Shown: positions 7,694 to 16,067, counted from the first letter of the stretch. The stretch is 59,851 nt of DNA from JAFANK01 sp036741695 (GCA_036741695.1 DAINRU010000011.1:1-59851); one strand, 5' to 3'. Translations and numbers: made by a program. The notes: generated by a model not told the origin, from the letters alone.

Positions 7694-10471
7694 ATGTCCA
7701 ACTCCGAGGGGGCACGCCAAGCGGCAAATGCCCCCATGTCTTTGCCTACGGGCACGGTCACATTTCTCTTTAGCGACATCGAAGGCTCGACGCAGCGTTG
7801 GGAGTCTCATCGCGAGGCGATGAAGGCCGCCGTCGCGCGTCACGAGCAGCTTATGAGCGCGGCGATCAAGCAGCACTGTGGGTACATCTTCAAGATCATG
7901 GGCGATGCCTTCTGCGTTGCGTTTCCCACTGCCCCAGAAGCCGTTCGTGCGGCTCTTGATGCACAACTGACACTCGCCAAAGAAGACTTCTCAGCCGTTA
8001 ACGGCTTGCATGTGCGCATGGGACTGCACACGGGATATGCAGAGGAGCGCAACGCTGACTACTTTGGCCCAGCCGTGAATCGTGTGGCGCGACTCATGGC
8101 CATCGGTCACGGCGGCCAGGTTCTATTGTCGGGTTCCACTCGTGAACTTGCCCATAGCGATCTGCCCGCTGGCGTATCGCTGATCGACCTGGGATCTCAC
8201 CGGCTCAAGGACCTCACCGAAGCCGAACAAGTTTGGCAACTGTCCATCGAGGCTCTACCTGCAGATTTTCCGCCGCTCAAGTCCCTCGACACAACCCCAC
8301 ATAACCTCCCCATTCAGCAAACGAGTTTTCGCGGTCGCGAGCGTGACCTTGAAGAAGTGAAGTCTCTCGTGAGTCGGCATAAGCTGCTGACGCTGTTCGG
8401 TTCGGGCGGCATCGGGAAGACACGGTTAGCACTGCAAGCGGGGGCAGAAGTCCTCGACAACTATCCCGATGGCGTGTGGCTTGTGGACTTCGCCCCCATC
8501 ACCAACCCCGAACTTGTCTCGAGCATGATCGCAAAAGTCGTAGGCATGAGCCAGGTGGAGGGTCATCGAGTTGACGAGTCCATTCCGCAGTGGCTTAAAC
8601 GCAAGAAACTGCTGCTCATCCTGGATAACTGCGAGCACGTCTTGGAGACTGTTGCAGCCCTCGCGAACGAGATCACCCGCAATTGCCCTGATGTGAACCT
8701 GCTTGCCACTTCGCGCCAAGCATTGGGCATAAGCGGCGAGGAGGTCCTTCGGCTTCCATCGCTCGATGTGCCGCATAAGATTGCCGATCTCACACCGGCT
8801 GGAATAATGGAATTCGGGGCCGTGGCGCTCTTTGTGGATAGGGCCAGGTCGGTCGATAAGTCCTTTGCAGTCACAGACGACAACGCACCCATCGTCGCCG
8901 ATATATGCCGTCGTCTGGATGGTATTCCCCTCGCCCTCGAACTGGCTGCCGCTCGGGTGAAGGTCTTGAGCATCCCTAACCTCGCCCAACGGCTTAACGA
9001 GCGCTTCAAGATTCTCACAGGCGGGAGCCGTAGCGCGTTACCCCGGCAAAAAACGCTGAGCGCTCTCATCGACTGGAGCTATGACCTGCTCACCCCGCAG
9101 GAGCAGATGCTCTTCAATCGGGCGGGCATCTTCGCGGGAGGCTTCAGTCTGGATGCGGCCACAGCGGTGTGCGGCGGGGAGGGCCTCGATGAGATCGAGG
9201 TGTTGGACTTGCTCTCGTCACTGACCGACAAGTCGTTGATCGTGGCCGATACTACAGGAGAGCAAGAACGCTACCATTTGCTTGAATCTACGCGGGCCTA
9301 TGCGCTGGAGAAGCTCGCCGCAGCCGGCGAACGCGAACGACTGGCCCACAGTCACGCTGAGTATTTTCGTGAGCAAGCGCAAGGCGCTGATAAACGCTAC
9401 GGCACAGGCTCGACATTCGGTTGGTTGGATAACGTGGAACTGGAATTGGACAACTATCGTGCTGCCCTGGAGTGGGGGCTTTCTCAGGGAAACGATGCGG
9501 TGGTGGGCGGTGCCATAGCCGGTGCGCTCGAACAGTTGTGGTTTCGAGGCGGTCTTGCGGTCGAGGGCCGCTATTGGATTGAACCGGCGCTCGAGCGAGT
9601 TGATGCTGCTGAGCACCCACAGGTCGCGGCCAGGCTATGGCGTGCGCTCGCCTTGCTTTACTCGGCCAAGCGCAGGTACGAGGCGGCCGAGCGGGCGGTG
9701 AGCCTTTATGAATCCGCAGGCGACGGCCACGGTGCGGCTCGTGCACTTGGCCAACTCGCATTTGGCCTTTTTCAGATGGGTCGCGCTGAGGAGGCAGCTG
9801 AGGCTAACAAGCGAGCGCTGACAACGCTGCGCGGCTGCGGGGACAAGTGGGGCGTCGCATACTGCCTAATGCGGCAAGGGGGTATCGCGGCGCGCCAAGG
9901 CGCTATTAGCGAGGGGCGCGATCTGTTTGCGCAGGCACTAGCGGCCTTCAAGGCGTTTGGGGACGAAATCGGGGCCGCCAACACGTTGGGAAACATTGCG
10001 GAACTGGAGTTTGCAAACGGGCACCCGGAGCAAGCATTGCGCTCGGTAAGCGAAGCGCTGGAGATCGACTCGCGTCGTGGGACGGACGTGATCGGCATTG
10101 CCATCGACCACAATAACAGCGCAGTGTATCGAATTGCTCTCGGAGACGTCGACGGCGCACATGAGGCCGCGCGCGAAGGACTACGCTGGGCGCGGCAAGC
10201 ACAAGACTTTATCGTCGCGATTGCGTTACAGCACTTAGCGCTTCTCGCGGCGCTGCGCGGGCAAGTGCACAACGCAGCGCGCCTTATCGGCTATGTCAAG
10301 GTGCAATACCAAGAAGGCGGATTTGAGCGCGAACCCACGGAGAAGTGGGGGTACGAGAAGCTCATGGCCGCACTGCGAGAGCACCTGAGCGAAGCCGAGA
10401 TTGAAAAGCTCGCGGCAGAAGGTGCGGCGTGGTCGGAAGATCAGGCTGTCGAAGAAGCGCTCAAGGTCTGA
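7694..10471 (+). CDS. Class III nucleotide cyclase-STAND ATPase-TPR protein (copy 1)
   Basis: A 925-residue multidomain protein. A class III adenylate/guanylate cyclase domain (about 18-190) retains metal Asp28 (FSDIEGST) and Asp71 (GDAF), substrate-site Lys67 and Asp122, and transition-state Asn129 and Arg133, so it should be active. Next is a signal-transduction ATPase (STAND/NB-ARC-like, about 205-560) with Walker A GSGGIGKT at 236-243, Walker B LLLILD ending at Asp311 and an ATSR sensor near 338. A TPR-rich region (about 600-890) follows. Such proteins bind a ligand through the repeats, switch nucleotide state and make cyclic nucleotide. The start is supported by the conserved start of the homologue at 10853. 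It sits between tRNA-Ala fragments, so it is cargo of an integrated element; a defence or stress-sensing role is possible but unproven. Confidence 0.9.
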   Translation: MSNSEGARQAANAPMSLPTGTVTFLFSDIEGSTQRWESHREAMKAAVARHEQLMSAAIKQHCGYIFKIMGDAFCVAFPTAPEAVRAALDAQLTLAKEDFSAVNGLHVRMGLHTGYAEERNADYFGPAVNRVARLMAIGHGGQVLLSGSTRELAHSDLPAGVSLIDLGSHRLKDLTEAEQVWQLSIEALPADFPPLKSLDTTPHNLPIQQTSFRGRERDLEEVKSLVSRHKLLTLFGSGGIGKTRLALQAGAEVLDNYPDGVWLVDFAPITNPELVSSMIAKVVGMSQVEGHRVDESIPQWLKRKKLLLILDNCEHVLETVAALANEITRNCPDVNLLATSRQALGISGEEVLRLPSLDVPHKIADLTPAGIMEFGAVALFVDRARSVDKSFAVTDDNAPIVADICRRLDGIPLALELAAARVKVLSIPNLAQRLNERFKILTGGSRSALPRQKTLSALIDWSYDLLTPQEQMLFNRAGIFAGGFSLDAATAVCGGEGLDEIEVLDLLSSLTDKSLIVADTTGEQERYHLLESTRAYALEKLAAAGERERLAHSHAEYFREQAQGADKRYGTGSTFGWLDNVELELDNYRAALEWGLSQGNDAVVGGAIAGALEQLWFRGGLAVEGRYWIEPALERVDAAEHPQVAARLWRALALLYSAKRRYEAAERAVSLYESAGDGHGAARALGQLAFGLFQMGRAEEAAEANKRALTTLRGCGDKWGVAYCLMRQGGIAARQGAISEGRDLFAQALAAFKAFGDEIGAANTLGNIAELEFANGHPEQALRSVSEALEIDSRRGTDVIGIAIDHNNSAVYRIALGDVDGAHEAAREGLRWARQAQDFIVAIALQHLALLAALRGQVHNAARLIGYVKVQYQEGGFEREPTEKWGYEKLMAALREHLSEAEIEKLAAEGAAWSEDQAVEEALKV

Positions 10472-10523
10472 GGCGAATGTAGCGGCCATGACATGATGTG
10501 GATCTGCCGCGAAAGGACTTGAG

Positions 10524-10568
10524 TGGTGGAGATGAGGGGACTCGAACCCCTGGCCTCTTACATGCGAA
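10524..10568 (-). repeat. tRNA-Ala 3' fragment R1c (candidate att site)
   Basis: These 45 bases are identical to the intact tRNA-Ala from the CCA end to the anticodon loop, in the same orientation. It begins 53 nt after the stop of cyclase copy 1. This is the best-preserved fragment, with the encoded CCA retained. Confidence 0.9.
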
Positions 10569-10790
10569 TTAATTCCGGGACCCTGATGAAATTGAGGTTT
10601 GCCAGACAGCACCTGTGTTCGCACGTTGCAGAATGTTTCAGTAAGTTGCAGAAAGTTGCTGGTGTGAGGAGCGGATTGCCGTACGATATGCCGTGCGCTT
10701 AGACTCACTAGAATGCTAGCAGGCAACTTGCAGCCACTCAGATTCAGCCAGCTTGATGGCCTCACGTGATGAGTCGAAGCCAGCCCAATT
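10569..10790. repeat. Left-end module B with TTGCAGAA direct repeats
   Basis: To the right of R1c the sequence differs from module A. It contains TTGCAGAA at 10626-10633 and 10646-10653, a truncated TTGC at 10656, and an ACTTGCAG variant near 10726. Repeats 20 bp apart are compatible with recombinase arm sites. I see no gene in this stretch. Confidence 0.45.
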
Positions 10791-10852
10791 TGCCCCAATG
10801 CCCAGCACGGTTGGGTAGGCGCAAATAGCACCCCAGCAGAAGGACAGAGCCT
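10791..10852 (+). promoter_or_regulatory. Duplicated leader of the cyclase genes
   Basis: Roughly 60 bp before the start of copy 2 align with those before copy 1 (7632-7693), sharing GGGTAGGCGC, ATAGCA and GCAGAA at the same spacing. The conservation of non-coding bases indicates that the promoter and ribosome binding region were duplicated with the gene and may be under selection. Confidence 0.5.
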
Positions 10853-13630
10853 ATGTCTAACCTTCAGGGGGCTGACCAAGCGCCACATGCCCCCGTGTCT
10901 TTGCCTACGGGCACAGTCACATTTCTCTTTAGCGACATTGAAGGCTCCACGCAGCGTTGGGAGTCTCATCGTGCTGCGATGGACGCTGCCGTAAAACGGC
11001 ATGATGCGTTGATGCGGTCTGCCATGGAGCAGCACAACGGCTTCGTCTTCAAGACTGTCGGCGATGCATTCTGCGTTGCTTTTGCTCGCGTCTCCGATGC
11101 CGCCACGGCCGGTATTGAAGCTCAAAGAGCACTGAGCGCCGAGGATTTTGCGACGGTTGGCGGATTGCGCGTTCGCATGGCGTTGCATGCAGGTGAGGCG
11201 TCGGAGCGCAATGGCGACTACTTCGGACCCGCAGTGAACCGGGTGGCACGACTCATGTCCATCGGCCACGGCGGCCAGATACTCTTATCCGGTGTCACCC
11301 GCGATCTGGCTCATGGCGATCTTCTCGCAGGCGTGTTGCTGATAGACCTCGGCGCGCATCGACTCAAAGACCTCACCGAAGCCGAACAAGTCTGGCAACT
11401 TACTATTGACGGTCTGCCAACAGAATTTCCGCCACTAAGGTCGCTCGACACAATTCCGAACAACCTTCCGATCCAGCCAACGAGTTTTCGCGGTCGCGAA
11501 CATGACCTTGAAGAAGTGAAGTCTCTTCTAAGTCAGCATAAGCTTCTTACGTTATTTGGTTCAGGCGGTGTTGGTAAGACGCGACTGGCGCTCCAAGTAG
11601 GGGCTGATGCTCTCGATCACTATCCCGACGGCGTGTGGCTTGTGGACTTTGCCCCCATCACCGACCCCGAACTTGTCTCAAGCGTGATCGCTAAGGTCGT
11701 AGGGATGAGCCAGGTGGAGGGTCATCGAGTTGACGAGTCCATTCCGCAGTGGCTCAAACGCAAGAAGCTGCTACTCATCCTCGACAACTGCGAGCATCTC
11801 TTGGAGACCGTAGCAGCTTTAGCCGAAGCGATCATACGCGCTTGCCCCGATGTGCGTATGATCGCCACTTCGCGCCAGGCACTGGGAGTGAGCGGCGAAC
11901 AGGTTATGCGTCTTCCCTCGCTTGACGTGCCGCACAAGATCGCCGATCTCACACCGGCGGCAGTCATGGAATTTGGTGCGGTAGCGCTCTTCGTCGATAG
12001 GGCGCGGTCAACTGATAGGTCCTTCACCCTAACCGACGACACAGCGCCAATCGTTGCCGACATATGCCGTCGTCTCGATGGTATTCCGCTCGCCATCGAA
12101 TTGGCCGCTGCTCGGGTGAAGGTTTTGAGCATCCCCAACCTCGCTCAGCGCCTCAACGAACGCTTTAAGATTCTCACCGGTGGCAGCCGGAGTGCGCTGC
12201 CGCGCCAGAAAACGCTGAGCGCCCTCATCGACTGGAGCTACGACCTGCTCACCCCGCAGGAGCAGATGCTGTTCAACCGGACGGGCATCTTCGCCGGGGG
12301 CTTCAGCCTGGACGCGGCCACGACGGTATGCGGTGGCGAGGGCCTCGATGAGATCGACGTGCTGGACCTGCTCTCATCGCTGACCGATAAGTCGTTGGTT
12401 GTTGCCGACACTACAGGAGAGCAAGAACGCTACCATCTGCTTGAATCCACGCGGGCGTATGCGCTGGAGAAGCTCGCTGGAGCGGGCGAACATGAACGGC
12501 TGGCCCGCAGTCACGGCGAGTACTTCCGCGATCAGGCGCAAGCGGCCGACAAGCGCTATGGCAAGGGCTCGACCGCAGCGTGGCTAGCGAGCGTTGAACT
12601 AGAACTGGACAACTACCGCGCCGTGCTGGAGTGGGGGCTCAAAGACGGACATGATGTGGCGCTTGGTGGCGCCGTGGCGGGGTCGCTCTCAAACCTATGG
12701 GTTGGCGGCGGACTCGCGGTAGAGGGGCGCTACTGGATCGGTCTTGCGCAGGCTGGCCTGGACGAATCAGCGCACCCGCACGTGGCGGCCAGAATGTGGC
12801 ACGCGTTGAGCGTGCTTTCCTCCAGCAAGCGCTCGCACGAATGCGCCGGACGCGCTATCGCGCTCTACCAGTCGGTGAGCGACAGTCGTGGAGCGGCCGC
12901 GGCACTTCAACAGCTTGCGTTCGCTCTATTCAAAATGGGCAATCTCCAAGAGGCAAATGAGGCGGGTGAACGGGCGCTTGCGGCGATGCGCGAGTTAGCG
13001 GACAAAGTGGGTGTGGCTAACGGCCTCAACGGGCAGGCGTCAATCAATTTGAGTCGTGGTGATGTTGTTGCGGGGCGCGAGTCGTTTGCGCAGGCACTTG
13101 CGGCATACAAAGCCTTGGGAGACGAGGTTGGCACGGCCATTGTGCTGGCAAATCTCGCGGAGTTGGAGTTTAAAGAGGGGCATGCTGAGCAGGCGGCGAG
13201 CTTTGCGGGTGAGGGCCTGGAGATCGACTTACGTGGGAAGAACGCCACGGCTTTGGCGATTGACTACTGCAACAGCGCTGCGTATCGCATTGCACTGCAA
13301 GACCTAGATGGAGCGCGTGAGGCTGCCCGCGAGGGGCTGCGCTGGGCGCGGCAAGCACAGGATGCATTTTGTGTCGCTATTGCGTTGCAGCATTTGGCCG
13401 TGCTCGGGGCACTGCGGGGAGCATTGCCCAATGCGTCGCGGCTCATAGGCTACGTGGACGCGCAATATAAAGAACTCGGGAATGAGCGTGAACCCACGGA
13501 GAAGTGGGGCTACGACAAGCTTATGGCCGCACTGCGCGAGCACTTGAGCGAAGCCGAGATAGAAAAGCTAGCAGCCGAAGGTGCAGGGTGGTCGGAAGAT
13601 CAGGCGGTCGAAGAAGCGCTCAAGGTCTAG
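10853..13630 (+). CDS. Class III nucleotide cyclase-STAND ATPase-TPR protein (copy 2)
   Basis: Homologue of the gene at 7694 with exactly the same length, 925 residues. All cyclase residues are kept at the same positions (Asp28, Lys67, Asp71, Asp122, Asn129, Arg133). Walker A is GSGGVGKT at 236-243, and the Walker B and ATSR motifs are unchanged. The cyclase and ATPase parts up to about residue 560 and the last 35 residues are nearly the same in both proteins, while the TPR part between about 600 and 880 carries most differences. This suggests a shared enzymatic output with a diverged sensor. The gene ends 22 nt before tRNA-Ala fragment R1d. Candidate roles are ligand sensing in stress or anti-phage signalling; neither can be shown from sequence. 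Confidence 0.9.
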   Translation: MSNLQGADQAPHAPVSLPTGTVTFLFSDIEGSTQRWESHRAAMDAAVKRHDALMRSAMEQHNGFVFKTVGDAFCVAFARVSDAATAGIEAQRALSAEDFATVGGLRVRMALHAGEASERNGDYFGPAVNRVARLMSIGHGGQILLSGVTRDLAHGDLLAGVLLIDLGAHRLKDLTEAEQVWQLTIDGLPTEFPPLRSLDTIPNNLPIQPTSFRGREHDLEEVKSLLSQHKLLTLFGSGGVGKTRLALQVGADALDHYPDGVWLVDFAPITDPELVSSVIAKVVGMSQVEGHRVDESIPQWLKRKKLLLILDNCEHLLETVAALAEAIIRACPDVRMIATSRQALGVSGEQVMRLPSLDVPHKIADLTPAAVMEFGAVALFVDRARSTDRSFTLTDDTAPIVADICRRLDGIPLAIELAAARVKVLSIPNLAQRLNERFKILTGGSRSALPRQKTLSALIDWSYDLLTPQEQMLFNRTGIFAGGFSLDAATTVCGGEGLDEIDVLDLLSSLTDKSLVVADTTGEQERYHLLESTRAYALEKLAGAGEHERLARSHGEYFRDQAQAADKRYGKGSTAAWLASVELELDNYRAVLEWGLKDGHDVALGGAVAGSLSNLWVGGGLAVEGRYWIGLAQAGLDESAHPHVAARMWHALSVLSSSKRSHECAGRAIALYQSVSDSRGAAAALQQLAFALFKMGNLQEANEAGERALAAMRELADKVGVANGLNGQASINLSRGDVVAGRESFAQALAAYKALGDEVGTAIVLANLAELEFKEGHAEQAASFAGEGLEIDLRGKNATALAIDYCNSAAYRIALQDLDGAREAAREGLRWARQAQDAFCVAIALQHLAVLGALRGALPNASRLIGYVDAQYKELGNEREPTEKWGYDKLMAALREHLSEAEIEKLAAEGAGWSEDQAVEEALKV

Positions 13631-13652
13631 ACTCGCAAACCGCAACTCAAGA

Positions 13653-13702
13653 GTGGAGATGAGGGGACTCGAACCCGGACGCGCTCTTACGTCCGAAGCA
13701 GT
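13653..13702 (-). repeat. tRNA-Ala 3' fragment R1d, diverged
   Basis: The first 24 bases match the intact tRNA-Ala exactly (acceptor 3' strand and most of the T arm). The other T-arm strand and the anticodon loop carry several changes, but CTCTTAC and CGAAGCA still align with it. It is read as an older or recombined attachment site. The D arm is absent. Confidence 0.7.
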
Positions 13703-14110
13703 TTCAGCGAAATTCCACTACCGTCCATGATCGCCCAAGGCCATATACGATAAGGCTTTGAGGCGAGTGCCGGATTCCATGGAAGGCCGTCGCTTCCACC
13801 CATATCCGCCCACTTGGCTGCAACTTGGCTACACTAAGTCCGGGGAGGGTTTGGAAGTAGGCCAAATCCATCTCTCTTTATACGCCCGGCCAACACTCCT
13901 TCACCACTCCTAATCCAAAAATTTGTTTACGTTAAAGACATCGGGTCGAGCAGCGGAGAGGATCGGGCTTCACCAGATCGCACGGGTGTTTCCACGCTGC
14001 AGAATGCGATAGTACCACGGCCGATACAAAGTCGAATTTTACCCTGCATTTACGATAGTAGCCTATGTTAAAGTAATCTCGCACCCTTTAAGCCCTTGGG
14101 GGGCAAACGT
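13703..14110. other. Intergenic region with short direct repeats
   Basis: No gene is evident. ACTTGGCT occurs at 13812-13819 and 13823-13830, 11 bp apart, about 110 bp to the right of R1d. TTTACGATAG at 14049-14058 and GGGGGC just before 14111 are the probable promoter-proximal and ribosome-binding elements of the next gene. Confidence 0.45.
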
Positions 14111-15073
14111 ATGAGTCGGTTCACATCAACGCGATTGTGCAAAGCTTGCGCAGCCGTAGTGGCGTTGCTTTGCGCAATTGCCGTCGGTTGCAGTCCAAAT
14201 TCCGGCAAAAGCAGCGTCACGAGCATACAAGGGGCGCGCTTGTACGGCCTCGGCGGCGTCGATTCTGCTGGTTTTGGAAATGCATTGTTCGCCTTTCAAG
14301 GGCCTTTCTCGGCAGCGACATCGTCAATTGCTAACTTAAACCCGCCGGCGGGCATCCAATTCTTCTCAAGCCTCGCCGTCGATCCAACCGACTCAACCGG
14401 CGCGATCTACGTGTCCACTGATCCCGGCTTCCAAAGCGGATCTCCTCAAGTATTGAAGTACGCGCGGCCCGGATCAGGCAACAGTAATCCTCTTTTCGCG
14501 GTATCCGGTCTCAAATCGCCAGCAGGCATCACCTTCGATACCAATGGCAACCTGTACGTAAATGACGGGCCAACAGTTTTTGTCGTCAAGCACCCGATCA
14601 GCAGTTCAAGCGTACCGGTAGCACTTCCGAAAGTTTCGACAGGCGCCCTGGCCTTAGACAACAGCGGCAATCTCTATGTATTAGCGAGCCGGCCAGATGG
14701 CACGCCAGTCTTATACATGTACGCCCCACCGTACAACAGCGCGCCGATCTCGACAACAAACCTCGTGACAGGTCCGGTCGCAATCACCTACGACCAAGCC
14801 GCGGGTCTTTTGTACGTTACGTCGATCCCCTCGGCCGGGAATAGCACTGTTAGTGCCTACACGCTACCTCTTTCCTCAAACGAATCACCCCGTGGGCAGG
14901 TCAACGTGCATGGGGTTGGCGCGCTTGCCTTCGATGCCGCGGGAGATTCATTTTTCTCGTCGGCAGGATACACTACCGGCTCGGTCGCCGTAGCAACGCC
15001 ACCGTTCAATGGACAGTCGAGCTTTACGTTTGCAACAACACCGGGCTTGTCGGCACTGGCATTTGGCCCATAG
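14111..15073 (+). CDS. Putative lipoprotein with beta-propeller-like repeats
   Basis: A 320-residue protein with a lipoprotein signal peptide (hydrophobic core, lipobox AVGC, Cys27). The mature part shows repeats of the kind GNLYVxD and ALAxDxxGxLYV about every 45 residues (for example GITFDTNGNLYVNDG and ALALDNSGNLYVLAS), typical of NHL/SMP-30-type beta-propellers. A surface binding role is inferred; there are no catalytic residues I can name. I chose ATG 14111, preceded by GGGGG at suitable spacing, over the in-frame TTG at 14096. It is the last gene before the tRNA and is the only cargo of the interval between R1d and the intact tRNA. Confidence 0.75.
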   Translation: MSRFTSTRLCKACAAVVALLCAIAVGCSPNSGKSSVTSIQGARLYGLGGVDSAGFGNALFAFQGPFSAATSSIANLNPPAGIQFFSSLAVDPTDSTGAIYVSTDPGFQSGSPQVLKYARPGSGNSNPLFAVSGLKSPAGITFDTNGNLYVNDGPTVFVVKHPISSSSVPVALPKVSTGALALDNSGNLYVLASRPDGTPVLYMYAPPYNSAPISTTNLVTGPVAITYDQAAGLLYVTSIPSAGNSTVSAYTLPLSSNESPRGQVNVHGVGALAFDAAGDSFFSSAGYTTGSVAVATPPFNGQSSFTFATTPGLSALAFGP

Positions 15074-15217
15074 CTGCTGCGAGATCGGATTGCCGGACGA
15101 TTGTTGCCCTCAAACCTTGCTATGGATCTGGAATCCTGTGAACGAGCGAGAGATACCGCCGCGGTAAGCTGCTCAGCCGCGGCTTGTTGGACGTTTTGTA
15201 GCGTATGACTTTGAGAG
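15074..15217. other. Non-coding spacer between the lipoprotein gene and tRNA-Ala
   Basis: Contains an imperfect palindrome built on CCGCGG (about 15158-15185), possibly a weak terminator. Immediately left of the tRNA the bases TTGAGAGTGG resemble those left of R1c (TTGAGTGG), so the shared block extends slightly beyond the tRNA CCA end. Confidence 0.35.
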
Positions 15218-15293
15218 TGGTGGAGATGAGGGGACTCGAACCCCTGGCCTCTTACATGCGAAGCAAGCGCTCTACCAGCTGAGCTACATCCCC
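15218..15293 (-). tRNA. tRNA-Ala (anticodon CGC)
   Basis: A complete 76-nt cloverleaf with encoded CCA. The acceptor GGGGATG pairs with CATCTCC and has the G3-U70 wobble pair that defines alanine identity. The D arm is GCTC/GAGC, the anticodon stem is CTTGC/GTAAG around the loop TTCGCAT (anticodon CGC), and the T arm is AGGGG/CCCCT with TTCGAGT. Four partial copies of its 3' part lie to its left in the same orientation, so it appears to be a used chromosomal integration site whose function has been restored after each event. Confidence 0.95.
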
Positions 15294-15362
15294 AAGAGGT
15301 CAGACGTGTTCTTACTCCGGGTGGCTCCAGCTTTCCCGTGACTTCAAGCCATGGTCCTGCGA

Positions 15363-16046
15363 CTAGTGCGGCGTCGGAGGCTCGCCGACGATGATCCGCG
15401 CCACCTTGATGAAGCGTGCCTGCGACTTGTCGCCTTGCACCACGAGTTGGACGAAACCAGGCGGCTTGACGTCCTTGAGATCGACGAGATACGCGAGGAG
15501 CACGAGCTGGCCGTTGAACGCTTTTGAGAACTCCGGGAAGCTTAGAATCGCATTCTTGCCATCAAAGCCCTGAAAGTACACATACTTGCGCATGAGCGTC
15601 TCGGGATCGTCCGAAAACGTCGGCTGCGCAAGCGCGAGGATCTCGGGGAGTGGCACGCCGGTATAGGTATGGAAATGCAACGTGAGCGACAGCGCCTTCA
15701 TATGCTGCAGCTGGCTGAGGCTGAGGCTGACGGGATTTGCGACCTGGCCTTCGACCTGGATGAAGGCGACGCCGACCGGTGGCGGCGTCGGTGCACCACC
15801 TGGCGTGGCTGCGATGGTCGGCTCCGGAGTGATCAACGGCATGTTCGGTTCTTGCGTCGGCGTGGACGTCGCAGGCGGCTTGGTCGGTGTGCCCGGCATG
15901 GCTGGGAGCGTGGTCACCGACACGGTCGGGGTCGGCGCCTGTGCCGCCACAGCCATCGTGGCGCCGTTGACAGTAGCTCGCGAGAAGCCGGCGACCGCAA
16001 ACGCGACCACCGCAATGGATACGAACGCCAAGACCGTTTTCATCAT
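15363..16046 (-). CDS. Exported protein with sulfite-oxidase-like molybdopterin fold
   Basis: A 227-residue protein: N-terminal hydrophobic segment (about 4-22, signal or anchor), a long Pro/Thr linker (about 38-93), then a domain from about 95. That domain has the pattern of the oxidoreductase molybdopterin-binding (SUOX) fold: VEGQVANPVSLSLSQL, GVPLPEILALA, FQGFDGKNAILSF, then QLVVQGDKSQARFIKVARIIV. The Cys that ligates molybdenum in true sulfite oxidases is not present, so it may be a binding-only relative. A hairpin repeat sits 21 nt upstream of the start, followed by GGGAGG as ribosome binding site. It is the last gene of the minus-strand block that begins at the two-component system. 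Confidence 0.6.
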   Translation of the reverse strand: MMKTVLAFVSIAVVAFAVAGFSRATVNGATMAVAAQAPTPTVSVTTLPAMPGTPTKPPATSTPTQEPNMPLITPEPTIAATPGGAPTPPPVGVAFIQVEGQVANPVSLSLSQLQHMKALSLTLHFHTYTGVPLPEILALAQPTFSDDPETLMRKYVYFQGFDGKNAILSFPEFSKAFNGQLVLLAYLVDLKDVKPPGFVQLVVQGDKSQARFIKVARIIVGEPPTPH

Positions 16047-16067
16047 CGAAACGCTGTGCCTCCCGGA

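Noticed and set aside
10235..11269. Open frame antisense between the two cyclase genes
   Set aside because: It crosses two real genes and the tRNA fragment R1c; composition is not protein-like.
2326..13702. The four tRNA-Ala pieces as functional tRNA genes
   Set aside because: All lack the D arm and the 5' acceptor strand, so they cannot fold into a tRNA.
1..15217. Prophage
   Set aside because: No structural, lysis, replication or integrase genes are recognisable despite the tRNA-associated layout.
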